A stretch of DNA of 51,521 bases from Chloroflexota bacterium. GTDB lineage: Bacteria; Chloroflexota; UBA6077; FW602-bin22. Below, piece after piece: positions 8,303 through 17,300 of this stretch. The DNA is taken from the NCBI GenBank assembly GCA_016875715.1, contig VGOZ01000013.1:1-51521 (forward strand). Direction: 5' to 3'. Positions within the stretch are counted from its first letter, which is position 1, and each line of letters starts with the position of its first letter. The position numbers were made by a program, and so were the translations under genes. Below the pieces are notes generated by a model, which saw nothing but the letters and a program-made list of their open reading frames with translations, did not search any database and had not been told where the DNA came from.

Positions 8303-9641
8303 CCTCTATTCCGTGGATCAGCATCACCGTGACCTCCTCGCCGGTGATCGCGGTAGGCCGATCCTCGGGAATAACCATCAGCCCATCCGCGATCACCAGC
8401 GACCGAAGGATGCCGGATCCCTGCGGCCCGGTGAGACGAGCAACGGTGCGGTCGCCGCTCCTCTCCAGCTGGACCCGATAGAAACTGCGGCGCCGATCGT
8501 AGTTGTCGACTCGGCCACGGAATTCTGCCCGCACGGTCGGGCGGCCAAGGTCGGTCTTGCCCAGCATGCGGCGGATTGCGGGGCGGCAGAATACTTCGAA
8601 GCCGATGCTCGCCGCGACGGGGTTTCCCGGCAGGCCGACGAGCGGCACGCCACCCAGCCGCCCGAAGGCGAGGGGTCGACCTGGGCGCATGCGCACTCGA
8701 TAGAAGGTCACATCGCCGGCCCGCAGCATTGCGGTCTTGACGACGTCGAAGTCGCCTGCGGATACCCCGGCCGAGGTCACCAGCATGTCCAGGCCGTCGC
8801 AGGCGGCGATGCGCTCCATCAGTGCGTCCGGATCGTCCGGTGCGATACCCAGGCGCACCACCTCGCCCCCGCATTGCACGGTCATGGCGTGGAGCACGTA
8901 GGAGTTTGCGTCGTAGATCTTCCCTGGTGTCCAGGTTTGTCCCGGTTCGAGGAGTTCGTCGCCCGTCGATAGGATGCCGATCCGCGGGCGCCGGTAGACT
9001 GTCAACGCCCGGAAGCCCATCGATGCGCAGGCGCCGACGTGCGCGGGGCGTACGATCGTCCCCTGGGGAATGATGAGATCGCCGCGGGCCAGGTCCTCAC
9101 CCGCCCGCCGGATGTTTGCGCCCTCCCGCCAGGCGACGAAGACGTCGATTCGGTCGGCCGCGAGCTCCGCCAGACGTTCGCTGGACTCGCTCGTATCCTC
9201 GAAGGGGACAACCGTGTCGGCTCCATCCGGCACAGGCGCGCCCGTCATGATTCGGATCGCGGTTCCCGGTTCGATCCCGAGGCGGGCGACGCGACCCGCG
9301 GCGAGGTTCTCGCGCACCTTCAGTCGGACCGGCGTTTGAAGGGTGGCTCCGGCGATGTCGGTGCCGCGAACCGCGTACCCATCCATCGCTGCGTTCGTCA
9401 GCGGTGGCACATCGCGCGGCGCGAAGACGTCGCTCGCCGTAACCTGACCGACGGTCTCGAGTAGCGACACAACGACAGAATCGCGCGCCGGGAAATGTGC
9501 CAGGATTCTGGCCAGCGCCTCATCGACGCTGACCTCTGACTGGCCGCTCCGGTCAGTTATCGGAGGGCTTCGTGTCCGTCGACCGCACTGCGGCGGGGGT
9601 TCCCTCGCCCGCGGCGGAGGGCTTCGCCCCGCTGCCATCCG
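8295..9641 (-). CDS. moeA: molybdopterin molybdenumtransferase MoeA
   Basis: MoeA inserts molybdate into adenylated molybdopterin in the last step of molybdenum cofactor synthesis. The family motifs appear in order: NAAMDGYAVRGTD, PVPDGADTVVPFE, ILSTGDELLEPG, TSAGVSAGDFDVVK, MRPGRPLAFG and VGLPGNPVAA, then the C-terminal beta domain. Similarity begins around VSVDEALARILAHF (near 9530), right after the end of tatA. No ATG, GTG or TTG exists there. The first conventional in-frame start is an ATG at 9641, which would overlap tatA by 89 nt and add a low-complexity Pro/Arg leader. A non-standard start (for example the ATA overlapping the tatA stop) is an alternative. Coordinates use the ATG, and the N terminus is uncertain. 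mobA at 23.7 kb could act in the same pathway. Confidence 0.92.
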   Translation of the reverse strand, partial: RMAAGRSPPPRAREPPPQCGRRTRSPPITDRSGQSEVSVDEALARILAHFPARDSVVVSLLETVGQVTASDVFAPRDVPPLTNAAMDGYAVRGTDIAGATLQTPVRLKVRENLAAGRVARLGIEPGTAIRIMTGAPVPDGADTVVPFEDTSESSERLAELAADRIDVFVAWREGANIRRAGEDLARGDLIIPQGTIVRPAHVGACASMGFRALTVYRRPRIGILSTGDELLEPGQTWTPGKIYDANSYVLHAMTVQCGGEVVRLGIAPDDPDALMERIAACDGLDMLVTSAGVSAGDFDVVKTAMLRAGDVTFYRVRMRPGRPLAFGRLGGVPLVGLPGNPVAASIGFEVFCRPAIRRMLGKTDLGRPTVRAEFRGRVDNYDRRRSFYRVQLERSGDRTVARLTGPQGSGILRSLVIADGLMVIPEDRPTAITGEEVTVMLIHGIEDG

Positions 9642-9843
9642 AAGAGGCGGCGGCCTGACTTGCGGCCGGTCGGGACTCCTTGTCTTTCTCCTTGGCGGCG
9701 GCATCCTCATCGCGCACGGACTCGCGGAATTCTCGAATGCCTCGCCCGAGCGACCCACCAAGCTGCCCCAGGCGGCTGCCACCAAACAGAATCAGCACGA
9801 TCACCAGAATGATGATGAGTTCGGTTGTTCCGAGTGTCGGCAT
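9553..9843 (-). CDS. tatA: Sec-independent protein translocase TatA/TatE
   Basis: This 96-residue protein has the standard TatA plan: a short N terminus, one membrane helix (LIIILVIVLILFG, about residues 9-21), the FGG hinge (residues 20-22) followed by SRLGQLGGSLGRGIREF as the amphipathic helix, and a charged, Ala/Ser-rich disordered tail. TatA forms the pore-like complex that exports folded proteins with twin-arginine signals. The start is supported by a purine-rich AGGGAGAGAGG directly upstream. It lies between the amidase and moeA on the same strand. Many molybdoenzymes use Tat export, so the pairing is sensible. Confidence 0.95.
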   Translation of the reverse strand: MPTLGTTELIIILVIVLILFGGSRLGQLGGSLGRGIREFRESVRDEDAAAKEKDKESRPAASQAAASSDGSGAKPSAAGEGTPAAVRSTDTKPSDN

Positions 9844-9890
9844 ACCTCTCTCCCTATCTGGCCGTGGACGCAGTGTACCAGAGCGTCAAA

Positions 9891-11243
9891 TCAGGCTGCC
9901 AAAATTCCGCCCAAGGGTGGGGGACCGATCGGCGGAATCTCTCGCTCGCACCAGGCGGCCACGCTCAGAAGCGATGCCTCGCCGAAATGCCTTCCCGCAA
10001 GCTGGAGGCCGACCGGACGACCATCGACCAGGCCCGACGGGATGGAAATCGAAGGGATTCCGAGAAGCGAGAAGATTGCCTGGAACGTGGGGTCGCCGGT
10101 TGTATCGCGGCCTGGCGCGGGACCGGAGACTGTGGGAAGCGCCAGCACCGCGCCCGGCGCGAGGAGGGACTCAGTCTCTCGTGCGATCCGTGCCCGAAGT
10201 CGGTATGCTCGCGCGTAGTCGGACGCCGCGATCAGGGCACCCGTCTCAATGTAGGCGCGCAGTCGCTCGGCGTAGTCCTCCTTGTGCGCGGCGAACGTAT
10301 CGCGATGCACCGCGGCGACCTCGCTCTGCATGATTACGGCGTGCACCGACATGACGAGTTCCGCACCCGAGGCGAATCGTCCGCGGCTCACCGCCGCACC
10401 TGCGCGCCGAAGCGTATCGACGCAGCCTTCAAACGAGGCGCGTGCCGCGTCTCTCGCAAGTGCGGCGACGTCATCCAGCACGACCAGGTTCGGGCGATCG
10501 CCCGACGGGAGCCCCGCCAGATACTCGTCGCACGGGACACGGGCGCTCTCCGGGTCACGTGGATCCTCCCCGGCGACTGCTCCGAGGAGGAGCGCCGCAT
10601 CCTCGACCGTGCGGCAGATCCAACCCGGGTGGTCGAGGCTCCAGGCGAGCGGCAGGATGCCGTGGCGACTGATGCGTCCATAGGTCGGCTTGATTCCGAC
10701 GACACCGCAATACGCCGCCGGTCGCAGGACCGACCCTCCCGTCTGAGAGCCGATCGCGGCCGGTACCATACCTGCGGACACCGCCGCCGCCGATCCGCTG
10801 CTCGAGCCTCCGGGGGTTGCGTAGGCAGACCAGGGGTTTACCGTGACCGGCGGATCCATGTAGGCGAACTGGGTGGTCACCGTCTTGCCGAGAATGATGC
10901 CCCCGGCGGCGCGCGTGCGCTCGACCATCGTGGCATCACTCGCGGCGACCCTGGCGGCATAGGGCGCGAAGCCGGCCGCAGTTGGCTGGCCGGCTACGTC
11001 CACGAGGTCTTTGACCCCGATTGGCAGGCCGTGGAGCGGACCACGACGGGCACGAGGTGTAATATCGAGTCGATCCGCTGCTAACCGTGCTCCACTGCGG
11101 TCGATCGTCACCCAGGCGCGCAGCGCCGGCTCGAGAAGTGCGGATCGGTCGAGGAAGTGCTCGACAATGTCCCGCACGCTAATCTCGTCTGCGCGGGTCG
11201 CTCGGCACATTTCTGCCGCCGAGCACCGTTCCAGGTCGATCAA
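9891..11243 (-). CDS. amidase signature family hydrolase
   Basis: This 450-residue amidase-signature enzyme is related to GatA and AtzF. The Ser-cisSer-Lys machinery is present: GLPIGVKDLVD (Lys78), the GGSSSGSAAAVSAG loop with the cis-serine (about 148), and SQTGGSVLRPAAYCG with nucleophile Ser171. The C terminus shows the usual LLGIPSISIPSG and PVGLQLAGRHF. Length is normal. The frame opens at a TTG at 11243 that overlaps the stop of the small upstream gene (TTGA), with an alternative ATG at codon 12 (11210). The upstream small gene suggests a two-subunit amidase. No gatB lies nearby, so a role in Glu-tRNA amidation is not supported. A small-molecule amide substrate is more likely but unknown. 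Confidence 0.9.
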   Translation of the reverse strand: MIDLERCSAAEMCRATRADEISVRDIVEHFLDRSALLEPALRAWVTIDRSGARLAADRLDITPRARRGPLHGLPIGVKDLVDVAGQPTAAGFAPYAARVAASDATMVERTRAAGGIILGKTVTTQFAYMDPPVTVNPWSAYATPGGSSSGSAAAVSAGMVPAAIGSQTGGSVLRPAAYCGVVGIKPTYGRISRHGILPLAWSLDHPGWICRTVEDAALLLGAVAGEDPRDPESARVPCDEYLAGLPSGDRPNLVVLDDVAALARDAARASFEGCVDTLRRAGAAVSRGRFASGAELVMSVHAVIMQSEVAAVHRDTFAAHKEDYAERLRAYIETGALIAASDYARAYRLRARIARETESLLAPGAVLALPTVSGPAPGRDTTGDPTFQAIFSLLGIPSISIPSGLVDGRPVGLQLAGRHFGEASLLSVAAWCEREIPPIGPPPLGGILAA

Positions 11244-11428
11244 GGCGGGCTCGCAGCGCTTGAGGGTGGGGGGGCGTCCACCAATCGAGGTGCCCCGTCC
11301 ACTTGTGCGGTGCGCACGCGGTCGAGATGCGCGGCCAGGGTCGCATGCATTGGCGCGGCGGCGGCGGCACGTTCGGGTCCCCAGGCGAGTTCCGCCAGCA
11401 GTCGCAGCGTTCGCAAGTTGGAATCCAT
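11240..11428 (-). CDS. small helical protein, possible AtzG/GatC-like amidase partner
   Basis: This 62-residue protein starts at an ATG preceded directly by GGGGAG, and its stop overlaps the amidase start by 4 nt. It is mostly helical (LRTLRLLAELAWG, then MHATLAAHLDRVRTAQ) with an extended Pro/Ala tail. Amidase-signature enzymes often have a small helical partner (GatC, or AtzG/DUF4089) whose C-terminal arm wraps the large subunit, and the size, order and coupling fit that. I see no diagnostic motif, so the link is inferred mainly from context. Confidence 0.5.
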   Translation of the reverse strand: MDSNLRTLRLLAELAWGPERAAAAAPMHATLAAHLDRVRTAQVDGAPRLVDAPPPSSAASPP

Positions 11429-11505
11429 CTCCCCGCAGAATAGTGGATGCGGCGTTCGGTAGTGGGCGGTAATCAGACGGACGGCGGCAGGGATCGAGCG
11501 TCGGG

Positions 11506-11856
11506 TGGAGATGGCGGGAGTCGAACCCGCGTCCAACGAGACAGAACAGGTGGATCTACGCGCGTGTCTGATACTTGGTGATCTCGCGATAGCCGGCCGC
11601 ATCAGCACGGAGTGCCATCGCCAGCACGATAGTCTTGGACCCCTCTTATCGGCGTCTGATGGGTAGCATCCCGACTACATGGCGCCCCTTCCGCTCCCAT
11701 CGGGAGGAGGAGAGGAGGGACGTCGTCACCTTGTTTAGGCGGCGAGAGCGTATTCGCGATTGGCAGTTATGCCAGTGCCCGTGGTTTTGCGAGGCGAACG
11801 GACAACCTCGGCGCGCCCCAACTGACCAGCCACCGCTGTCGAAACCGGTCATCCCC
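11506..11856 (-). ncRNA. ssrA: transfer-messenger RNA (tmRNA)
   Basis: The 351-nt RNA frees ribosomes stalled on messages without stop codons and tags the unfinished protein for proteolysis. The 5' end GGGGATGACCGGTTTCGACA and the 3' end GGGTTCGACTCCCGCCATCTCCA are classic. Acceptor arms GGGGATG and CATCTCC pair fully, including the G3-U70 wobble that marks alanine-accepting RNAs. The 3' CCA is not encoded (ACCC follows). The tag frame is at 11764-11738: GCC resume codon, peptide ANREYALAA, then TAA at 11737-11735. The first 8 nt of tmRNA are the last 8 nt of smpB, and no separate promoter is obvious, so the two are probably co-transcribed. Confidence 0.96.
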
Positions 11857-12331
11857 GGGACTCGTTCCTGCCGCGTATCCGACTGTTAACGGTTCGCTCG
11901 ATGTCGCGGCGGGCGTCGCGCTCCGCAATCGCCTGCCGCTTGTCGTACTGCTTCTTGCCACGAGCAAGCCCCAGTTCGACCTTCGCGCGACCCTTGGTCA
12001 AGTATACCCTGAGCGGCACGATCGTGAACCCCTTCTGGCGCACGGTGCGAAAAAGATCGCGAATCTGGGCGCGATGGAGCAGCAGTTTTCGTCGGCGCAA
12101 AGGTTCGGGGTTCTCTCGCGCGCCCTGCTCGTACGGCGCGATGTGGACATTCTCGAGGAATGCCTCGTCGTTCAGTATGCGCGCGTAGCCGTCTGCCAGG
12201 CTGATTCGACCTGCGCGGAGTGACTTGATCTCGGTTCCGGTCAGGACGATCCCCGCCTCGAACCGATCGTCGATGAAGTAGTCGTGAAACGCCCGGCGGT
12301 TGGTCGTAATGACACGATCGGAGTCTGACAC
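11849..12331 (-). CDS. smpB: SsrA-binding protein SmpB
   Basis: SmpB (160 residues) binds tmRNA and brings it to stalled ribosomes. The motifs are clear: NRRAFHDYFIDD, GIVLTGTEIKSLRAG, a central beta-barrel ending in RKLLLHR, GFTIVPLRVYLTKGRAKVELG, and the basic C-terminal tail KKQYDKRQAIAERDARRDIE that enters the mRNA channel. Length is normal. The start is a GTG at 12331 with a weak upstream GAGG. The final codons CGG GGA TGA run into the tmRNA 5' end. The stop codon is tmRNA nucleotides 6-8. Confidence 0.97.
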   Translation of the reverse strand: MSDSDRVITTNRRAFHDYFIDDRFEAGIVLTGTEIKSLRAGRISLADGYARILNDEAFLENVHIAPYEQGARENPEPLRRRKLLLHRAQIRDLFRTVRQKGFTIVPLRVYLTKGRAKVELGLARGKKQYDKRQAIAERDARRDIERTVNSRIRGRNESRG

Positions 12332-12407
12332 ACCTCACCATTCGCTTTCCCAGACGCGCATCAGCGGTCCTGTGGCCCTGTTACGCCCGCTCTGGCCTCG
12401 ATTCTGG

Positions 12408-12413
12408 TACAAT
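12408..12413 (+). promoter_or_regulatory. putative extended -10 element TGG-TACAAT
   Basis: TACAAT lies in the divergent space between smpB and the 60-residue gene, preceded by TGG. It would give a leader of about 50 nt that includes the strong GGAGG at 12463-12467. No -35 match is clear. Confidence 0.4.
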
Positions 12414-12471
12414 CATCCTAGAGCGCAACACCAGCAATACGAATTCTCCGCGCGATTCGACTGGAGGCCCG

Positions 12472-12654
12472 ATGTTGGAAGGCGCCCAGACCGGAGCGTG
12501 TCCGCCTCACCACTGGGTAGTGACATCCATCCGTATCGACGGTGTCTCGCATTACCATCACCGATGCGTGCGATGCGCCGCAGAGAAGGATGTGCCTCTG
12601 AGCGCCACCACCGGGAGCAAGTGGATCAGTCGCAACCCGCGCGCGAAGGCCTGA
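12472..12654 (+). CDS. small His/Cys-rich protein, probable zinc binder
   Basis: This 60-residue protein starts at an ATG with a strong GGAGG 4 nt upstream, good support for such a short gene. It contains CPPHHW (about residues 10-15), YHHRCVRC (about 28-35) and a basic C terminus. The CxxHH...HHxCxxC spacing suggests a single metal site, probably zinc. I recognise no named family. It is the only plus-strand gene in about 18 kb of minus-strand genes. Confidence 0.75.
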   Translation: MLEGAQTGACPPHHWVVTSIRIDGVSHYHHRCVRCAAEKDVPLSATTGSKWISRNPRAKA

Positions 12655-12687
12655 TCGGCGAGTCGTCGCACTCTAACCGGGGCGGAC

Positions 12688-13509
12688 TTACTCGGGCGGT
12701 TGCTCGTCGTCGAACTCAGTTGGTTCGGCCGTGTCCTCCGTCTCCGGATCCACCTCCACAGTGAAGTCGCGCTCCACGTCGCCGTCCTCATCATCCTCGT
12801 CGTAGTCGACCGGACGTATCAGACTCTCCTTGATGTAGGAGCGGGGTAGGGCGGCGGCGTCGCCCCTCGGCGGGAACGAGGTGCGACCCGCCTGGCTGGG
12901 ATCGCGGAATGTCTCGTTGATGATCACGCGATAGGTGCCATCTTCCGGGGTCAGCAGTGCCGCGGCGTATTTGTTTCCGCCCTGCATCAGGTCGATCAAA
13001 CGCTGCGCGATCCGGGTCTCCACCTGGCCGAGCGTCTCCCCGGCGCGATTCCGGACCAGGAGTGCGCGCCCATCCGCGTGGAGATAGACCTGGTCGCCGA
13101 CCGCCATGCGTGCGAGCAGCGCGCGATCCGGGACTCCGACAATCGTGGCGTTTCCGCTCTTGCCCGACTCGGCCGAGAATATCGTCGGGTTGAGTTGCTG
13201 CTGCGCCTCGACAGGTGCTGAATCGACCTGGACGTTCGCCAAACTTTCCAGGTTCCGGCGGGCGATGTTGTTGTTGGGGTCTACCTCGACCGCACGTCGG
13301 TAGGACTCGCGCGCCTCGCGGAACTGCCCCTGCTCTCGCAGTGCACGCCCCAATCGATTCAAGGCATCCACATCGTTGGGGAAGAGTCCAAGGATGTTGC
13401 GGTTGAGTTCGACCGCCTGAGGCCATCGACTCTGCATGGCCGCCTGGATCGCCTGTTCGCCCCAGGCACGACGGAGCTTCGCGCGATCTTCGACCTGGAA
13501 TCCGGTCAT
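12688..13509 (-). CDS. TPR-domain protein with acidic C-terminal tail
   Basis: This is a 273-residue predicted cytoplasmic protein. Residues 15-95 hold at least two TPR units, for example WPQAVELNRNILGLFPNDVD and ALNRLGRALREQGQFREARE. A middle domain (about 100-225) is mixed alpha/beta with LLARMAVGDQVYLHADGR and RNRAGETLGQVETRIAQRL, unknown to me. The last 40 residues are almost entirely Asp/Glu. The TPR part suggests protein binding, and the acidic tail could bind a basic partner or chaperone substrates. It is transcribed alone, with a TAGAAT box about 42 nt before the ATG. Confidence 0.8.
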   Translation of the reverse strand: MTGFQVEDRAKLRRAWGEQAIQAAMQSRWPQAVELNRNILGLFPNDVDALNRLGRALREQGQFREARESYRRAVEVDPNNNIARRNLESLANVQVDSAPVEAQQQLNPTIFSAESGKSGNATIVGVPDRALLARMAVGDQVYLHADGRALLVRNRAGETLGQVETRIAQRLIDLMQGGNKYAAALLTPEDGTYRVIINETFRDPSQAGRTSFPPRGDAAALPRSYIKESLIRPVDYDEDDEDGDVERDFTVEVDPETEDTAEPTEFDDEQPPE

Positions 13510-13608
13510 CTTCTGGTCGCTCCGTTGCGTGGCTTCCGAAAGTGAGCCAGTATTCTATGGGTGGGAGGCGCCTCGAAGGCAACATAATCGCGCATTGTCA
13601 GGGCACAC

Positions 13609-14388
13609 CTAGCTGGCGGCGACGCCGAAACCGAGCACGATTCCGATCGCGGAGAGTCCCACGACAATGAACTCGAGGATGTCACTTCGGCTTCTCTGCT
13701 TTGTTGACTGCGTCTGGAGGACTCCGGCGGCAACATACAGTGTGACCATCAGAAGAACGCCGCCGAATTGCGGTGCGATCGGCCAGTAGTTCAGGACCCA
13801 GGTGACCTCGCCCACGATCGCGCCCAGCAGAAGGCTGTAGGCGAGCGTCCTCAGCGCTCCGAGTTGGCCGCCCCGCAGAATCTCGATTGCGAACAGCACC
13901 GTGACGATGGCGATGGCCGTGGCGGAAACCAGGCTCCTGTAGCGCGGTGCGTAGATGCCCGCGTAAATCGCGCAGGCGCCGATATGGGCGAGCAGGCTCA
14001 GGATGAAGCGCGCGGTTCGGAATCCACGCTGACCCGGGGTCAGACTGTGCATCTGGCAGATCACGATTCCGGCATACATCAGCGCACACCCGAGCACGGC
14101 CGGGATCGCCGTCGACGGACTGTCGAAGAACGGCAGTCGTATGACGGCGAACGATCCGGCGACCACAGTCGTGGGGAACACCCACAGCAGCGCGTCGTAC
14201 GTCCCCCGCCGTTGTCGCTGCCAGCGAGCGTGAATCGCATGGTCGGCTCCAATACAGGCGATCCCTCCGACAAAACAGACGGTGATCCACAGAATCGCCT
14301 GTGTCGTGATCAGCGACAGAGCCAGGCCGAGCGCGATGACGACGGTCGTCGCGGCCAGCCGCTCGTACGCTCCCACCCGAACCGTCAC
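13609..14388 (-). CDS. polytopic membrane protein following the flippase fusion
   Basis: This 259-residue protein has about eight hydrophobic segments, such as LAATTVVIALGLALSLITT, AILWITVCFVGGIACIGA, FILSLLAHIGACAIYAGIYA and LEFIVVGLSAIGIVLGFGVA, with a few charged loops. No family is recognised. The start chosen is a GTG at 14388 whose GTGA overlaps the stop of the giant fusion gene. The frame is open far upstream, but that part is the antisense/offset shadow of the fusion. It is the promoter-distal gene of the glycan run, so a role in surface polymer assembly is a reasonable guess only. Confidence 0.72.
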   Translation of the reverse strand: MTVRVGAYERLAATTVVIALGLALSLITTQAILWITVCFVGGIACIGADHAIHARWQRQRRGTYDALLWVFPTTVVAGSFAVIRLPFFDSPSTAIPAVLGCALMYAGIVICQMHSLTPGQRGFRTARFILSLLAHIGACAIYAGIYAPRYRSLVSATAIAIVTVLFAIEILRGGQLGALRTLAYSLLLGAIVGEVTWVLNYWPIAPQFGGVLLMVTLYVAAGVLQTQSTKQRSRSDILEFIVVGLSAIGIVLGFGVAAS

Positions 14389-17300
14389 GGGTCGACTCCC
14401 GAAGGCGCTGGGATCACGATACCCGCGGTTGGTCGCCGACGAAGTACCCTGAGGGTCATCACTAGATCCATCCTGAGTCGCGGCGTCGCCAGGCTTATTG
14501 CCGTGCAAGCGAGCATCGACAACAGCAACGCGACGGCGCCGCCTGCAATCTGCTCGAAGGCATAGAACGCGGAGCCTCCGATCGCGGCGAGCCCAAGGTA
14601 GGGTGCGAGCGCCGCGAAGTAGTGCACGCGGAGTGAGCTGCTGAGGGCGAGCGCGAAGGGGATTGCTAGGGCGAACTCCGACACCACAGTGGTTGCCGCC
14701 GCGCCCAGAACGCCGAATGGCGGTATGACGATCAGGTTCATCACCACGTTCAAGACCAGACCCACAATGAAGCCGATTGCGATGAGACGGACCTGTCCAG
14801 TCGCAACCAAGACGTACTGGGTCAGTCCGTTCGCGTACGACATCGGCAGGAACCAGATCAGGACACGCAGCGTGTCGGAAGCCATCGGCACAAACTCCGC
14901 GCCTCCGAGGAGGTGCACAGCCGGATAGGCACACGCGGTGACGAGCAGGACGCACGGGATGCTTAGGAAGAGCAGGGTGCGTAGCGCAGTCAGGTACGTG
15001 CGGCGCGCCTCCTCGGAGGCCTCCTGAGCCAGCCGCGAGATCAATGGAAACAGCGCGAAGGTGACCGTCGAGGAGATGATGCCGAAGGCGTCGACGAATT
15101 TGTACGCAGCGGCGTAGTAGCCGACTTCCCGCTCTCCGCGCATCGGTTGGAGGAGAAGGAGGTCGACCCGGAAGAAGAGTGTCGCGAGGAGGTGATTGAG
15201 CAGCAGCGGCGCCGCTGGACCGATCATCGCACGGGCCATTTTCCGATCGACGCGGAGATGGGCACCGACGCCGGTCCACCCCGCGAGAAGCGCCAGGGCA
15301 ACTGCGGTCACCACATTCGCCGCGATCGCCACCGCCGCCAGACCGACGATCCCCCAGCCTACCAGTAATGCCCACGCACCGAGCCCGATCTTGAACACGG
15401 TCGTAACCGTTGTCATCGCCGACGTGATATCCATTCGATCCCGCGCAATGAGCATCGCGCTATACGTCGAGCCGACATGACCGGGAAGCAGCGCTGCGCA
15501 GAGCAGGAGGGCCGCGGTCACGGTGTCGCCCCCCAGACCGATCGTCGATTGCCAGAGTGCGAGCAGTCCCGCCACCGCGGGAACCCCGGTGACCCACACG
15601 ACGAGACGCACAAGAAGGCTGCTTCCGCCCAGGCGGCTCAGCGGCGCGTCCGGCCTCGCGCCATCACGAATCAGGAGTGCGTTCAGGCCGAAGTTCGAGG
15701 CGATCTCCAGATAGCCGGCAATCGCGATCGCGATCGCGTACTGACCGACACCCTCCGGCTGTAGAACGCGGAGGGTGAGGATTGCGAATCCGAAGTCGAG
15801 CCCGCGATTGACGAGGGTCGTGCCGATGCCGGTGATGGCGTTGCGGGCGACCACGTGCGTCGTCCCCACACCTGAAGCACGCCCGGACAGAACCGTCCAG
15901 GCTGCCCCGAACAGCGCGACGAGTACGATGAGAAGGGACGCTGCGGAGATTATCGCGCCGCTTCTCAGGCTGGTGGGTGCATACCACGTCTCCACGCGGT
16001 GCGTACCTGGAGGGACCGGTATTGCCCGAAAGGCGTGGTTTACCGTGACGACGGGGACCTCCATGCCGCCGACGCGCGCCCGCCAGCCTGGTGCGTCGTA
16101 CTCAGCCATCACCAGGACACCACCAGCAGCGGAGTTGACGTCCAACGTCGCGCTGTGCGGGTGACGCTCCAGATACTGGACTCGATCCTCGATCGATGCG
16201 GGCGTGCCGGTTGCGAGATTCACCGGAACGCCGCCGCTCGTGTTCTCGAGTTGCGTCCGGAGATTGGCGTCGAGCGGGCGAAACCGGGCGAGAGACGCTG
16301 CAGTCACCACAGCTTCCCTGGACGGGTCAAAGTCGGAACGCGCCAATTCGGGAAGCACCTGATTGGCGCTGGCAACGACCCGGGCCGCGCTGATCAAGTG
16401 CGCTCGCGGGAGCGCGCCGAGTAGCCGATAGGCATAGAGACCTGGCACCTCGACCGGCGCGAGGTGCGGCGAGGAGATCGGCCGCGTGCTCACCACGTAG
16501 TGCACGTTGAGGAAGTGCAGCAGTGGTGATGCCAGCGACTCAACTCGGACAAGGCCCTGAAGCTTGCTGTACTCCAGGCCACGGGCAGGCTCGACAAGAT
16601 TCCAGAATTCGACATAACGACGAGGAATGACCGTGTCGTAACCGCGCACGTCCTCGAGACTCACCAGCGCCGAGGTCAACGGTGTCATCGGCTCATCAGT
16701 GCCGAAGGACACGATCCGCGCCGGGTCGTCGGCGCGGAGGTTCTTCGTGAGCTCCCTCATCTCGGGTAAGGGTGCGGGTGCGGCTCGGGTGTTGAACCCC
16801 GCGAACGCGATGAACAGATCGATAGCGAGGATCCCCGCGATCAGCCACAGCGCGTGCCGCGCTCCCCGGGCAAGACGTCTCAGGGCGAATCCCGAGGCCA
16901 GCAGGGTCAGGGAGAACAACCCACCGACACGCCAGAGATGGGAGAGCAGCGCGTCGCCATCGGCAAAGGCCCGCGCGAGTCGACTCGATCGCCGCACCAG
17001 ATCCGCCGCAGCCGCGATCGCGGGCTCCGGTACGAGCAGGGTCGATGCCGCGATGACGACGCCCAGCCCTCCCAGGAGCAGCAGTCCGGTTCCGAAGCGC
17101 GCGGTGCGGGGGTCTGGCGCGCGCGCGAGTCTCTCCGCCCCCAGCGCGGCGAGTACCGCAACCGCGAGGCTGTAGGGAAGGATCCATCGAAACGGCGTGT
17201 GCAGTTGGTCGCCGCCAGGAACGAACGTGAAGAGGAGTGCGTAGGTGGGTGACCCAAACATCATCAGCAGCGACCAGATCGCAATTCCGACCAGCGCAAG

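Noticed and set aside
9825..11084. 419-residue plus-strand open frame
   Set aside because: Antisense to the amidase, which has its full catalytic triad. The translation has no family features.
11429..11505. Rho-independent terminator after tmRNA
   Set aside because: I found no stable GC hairpin followed by a U run in the 77 nt between tmRNA and the next gene.
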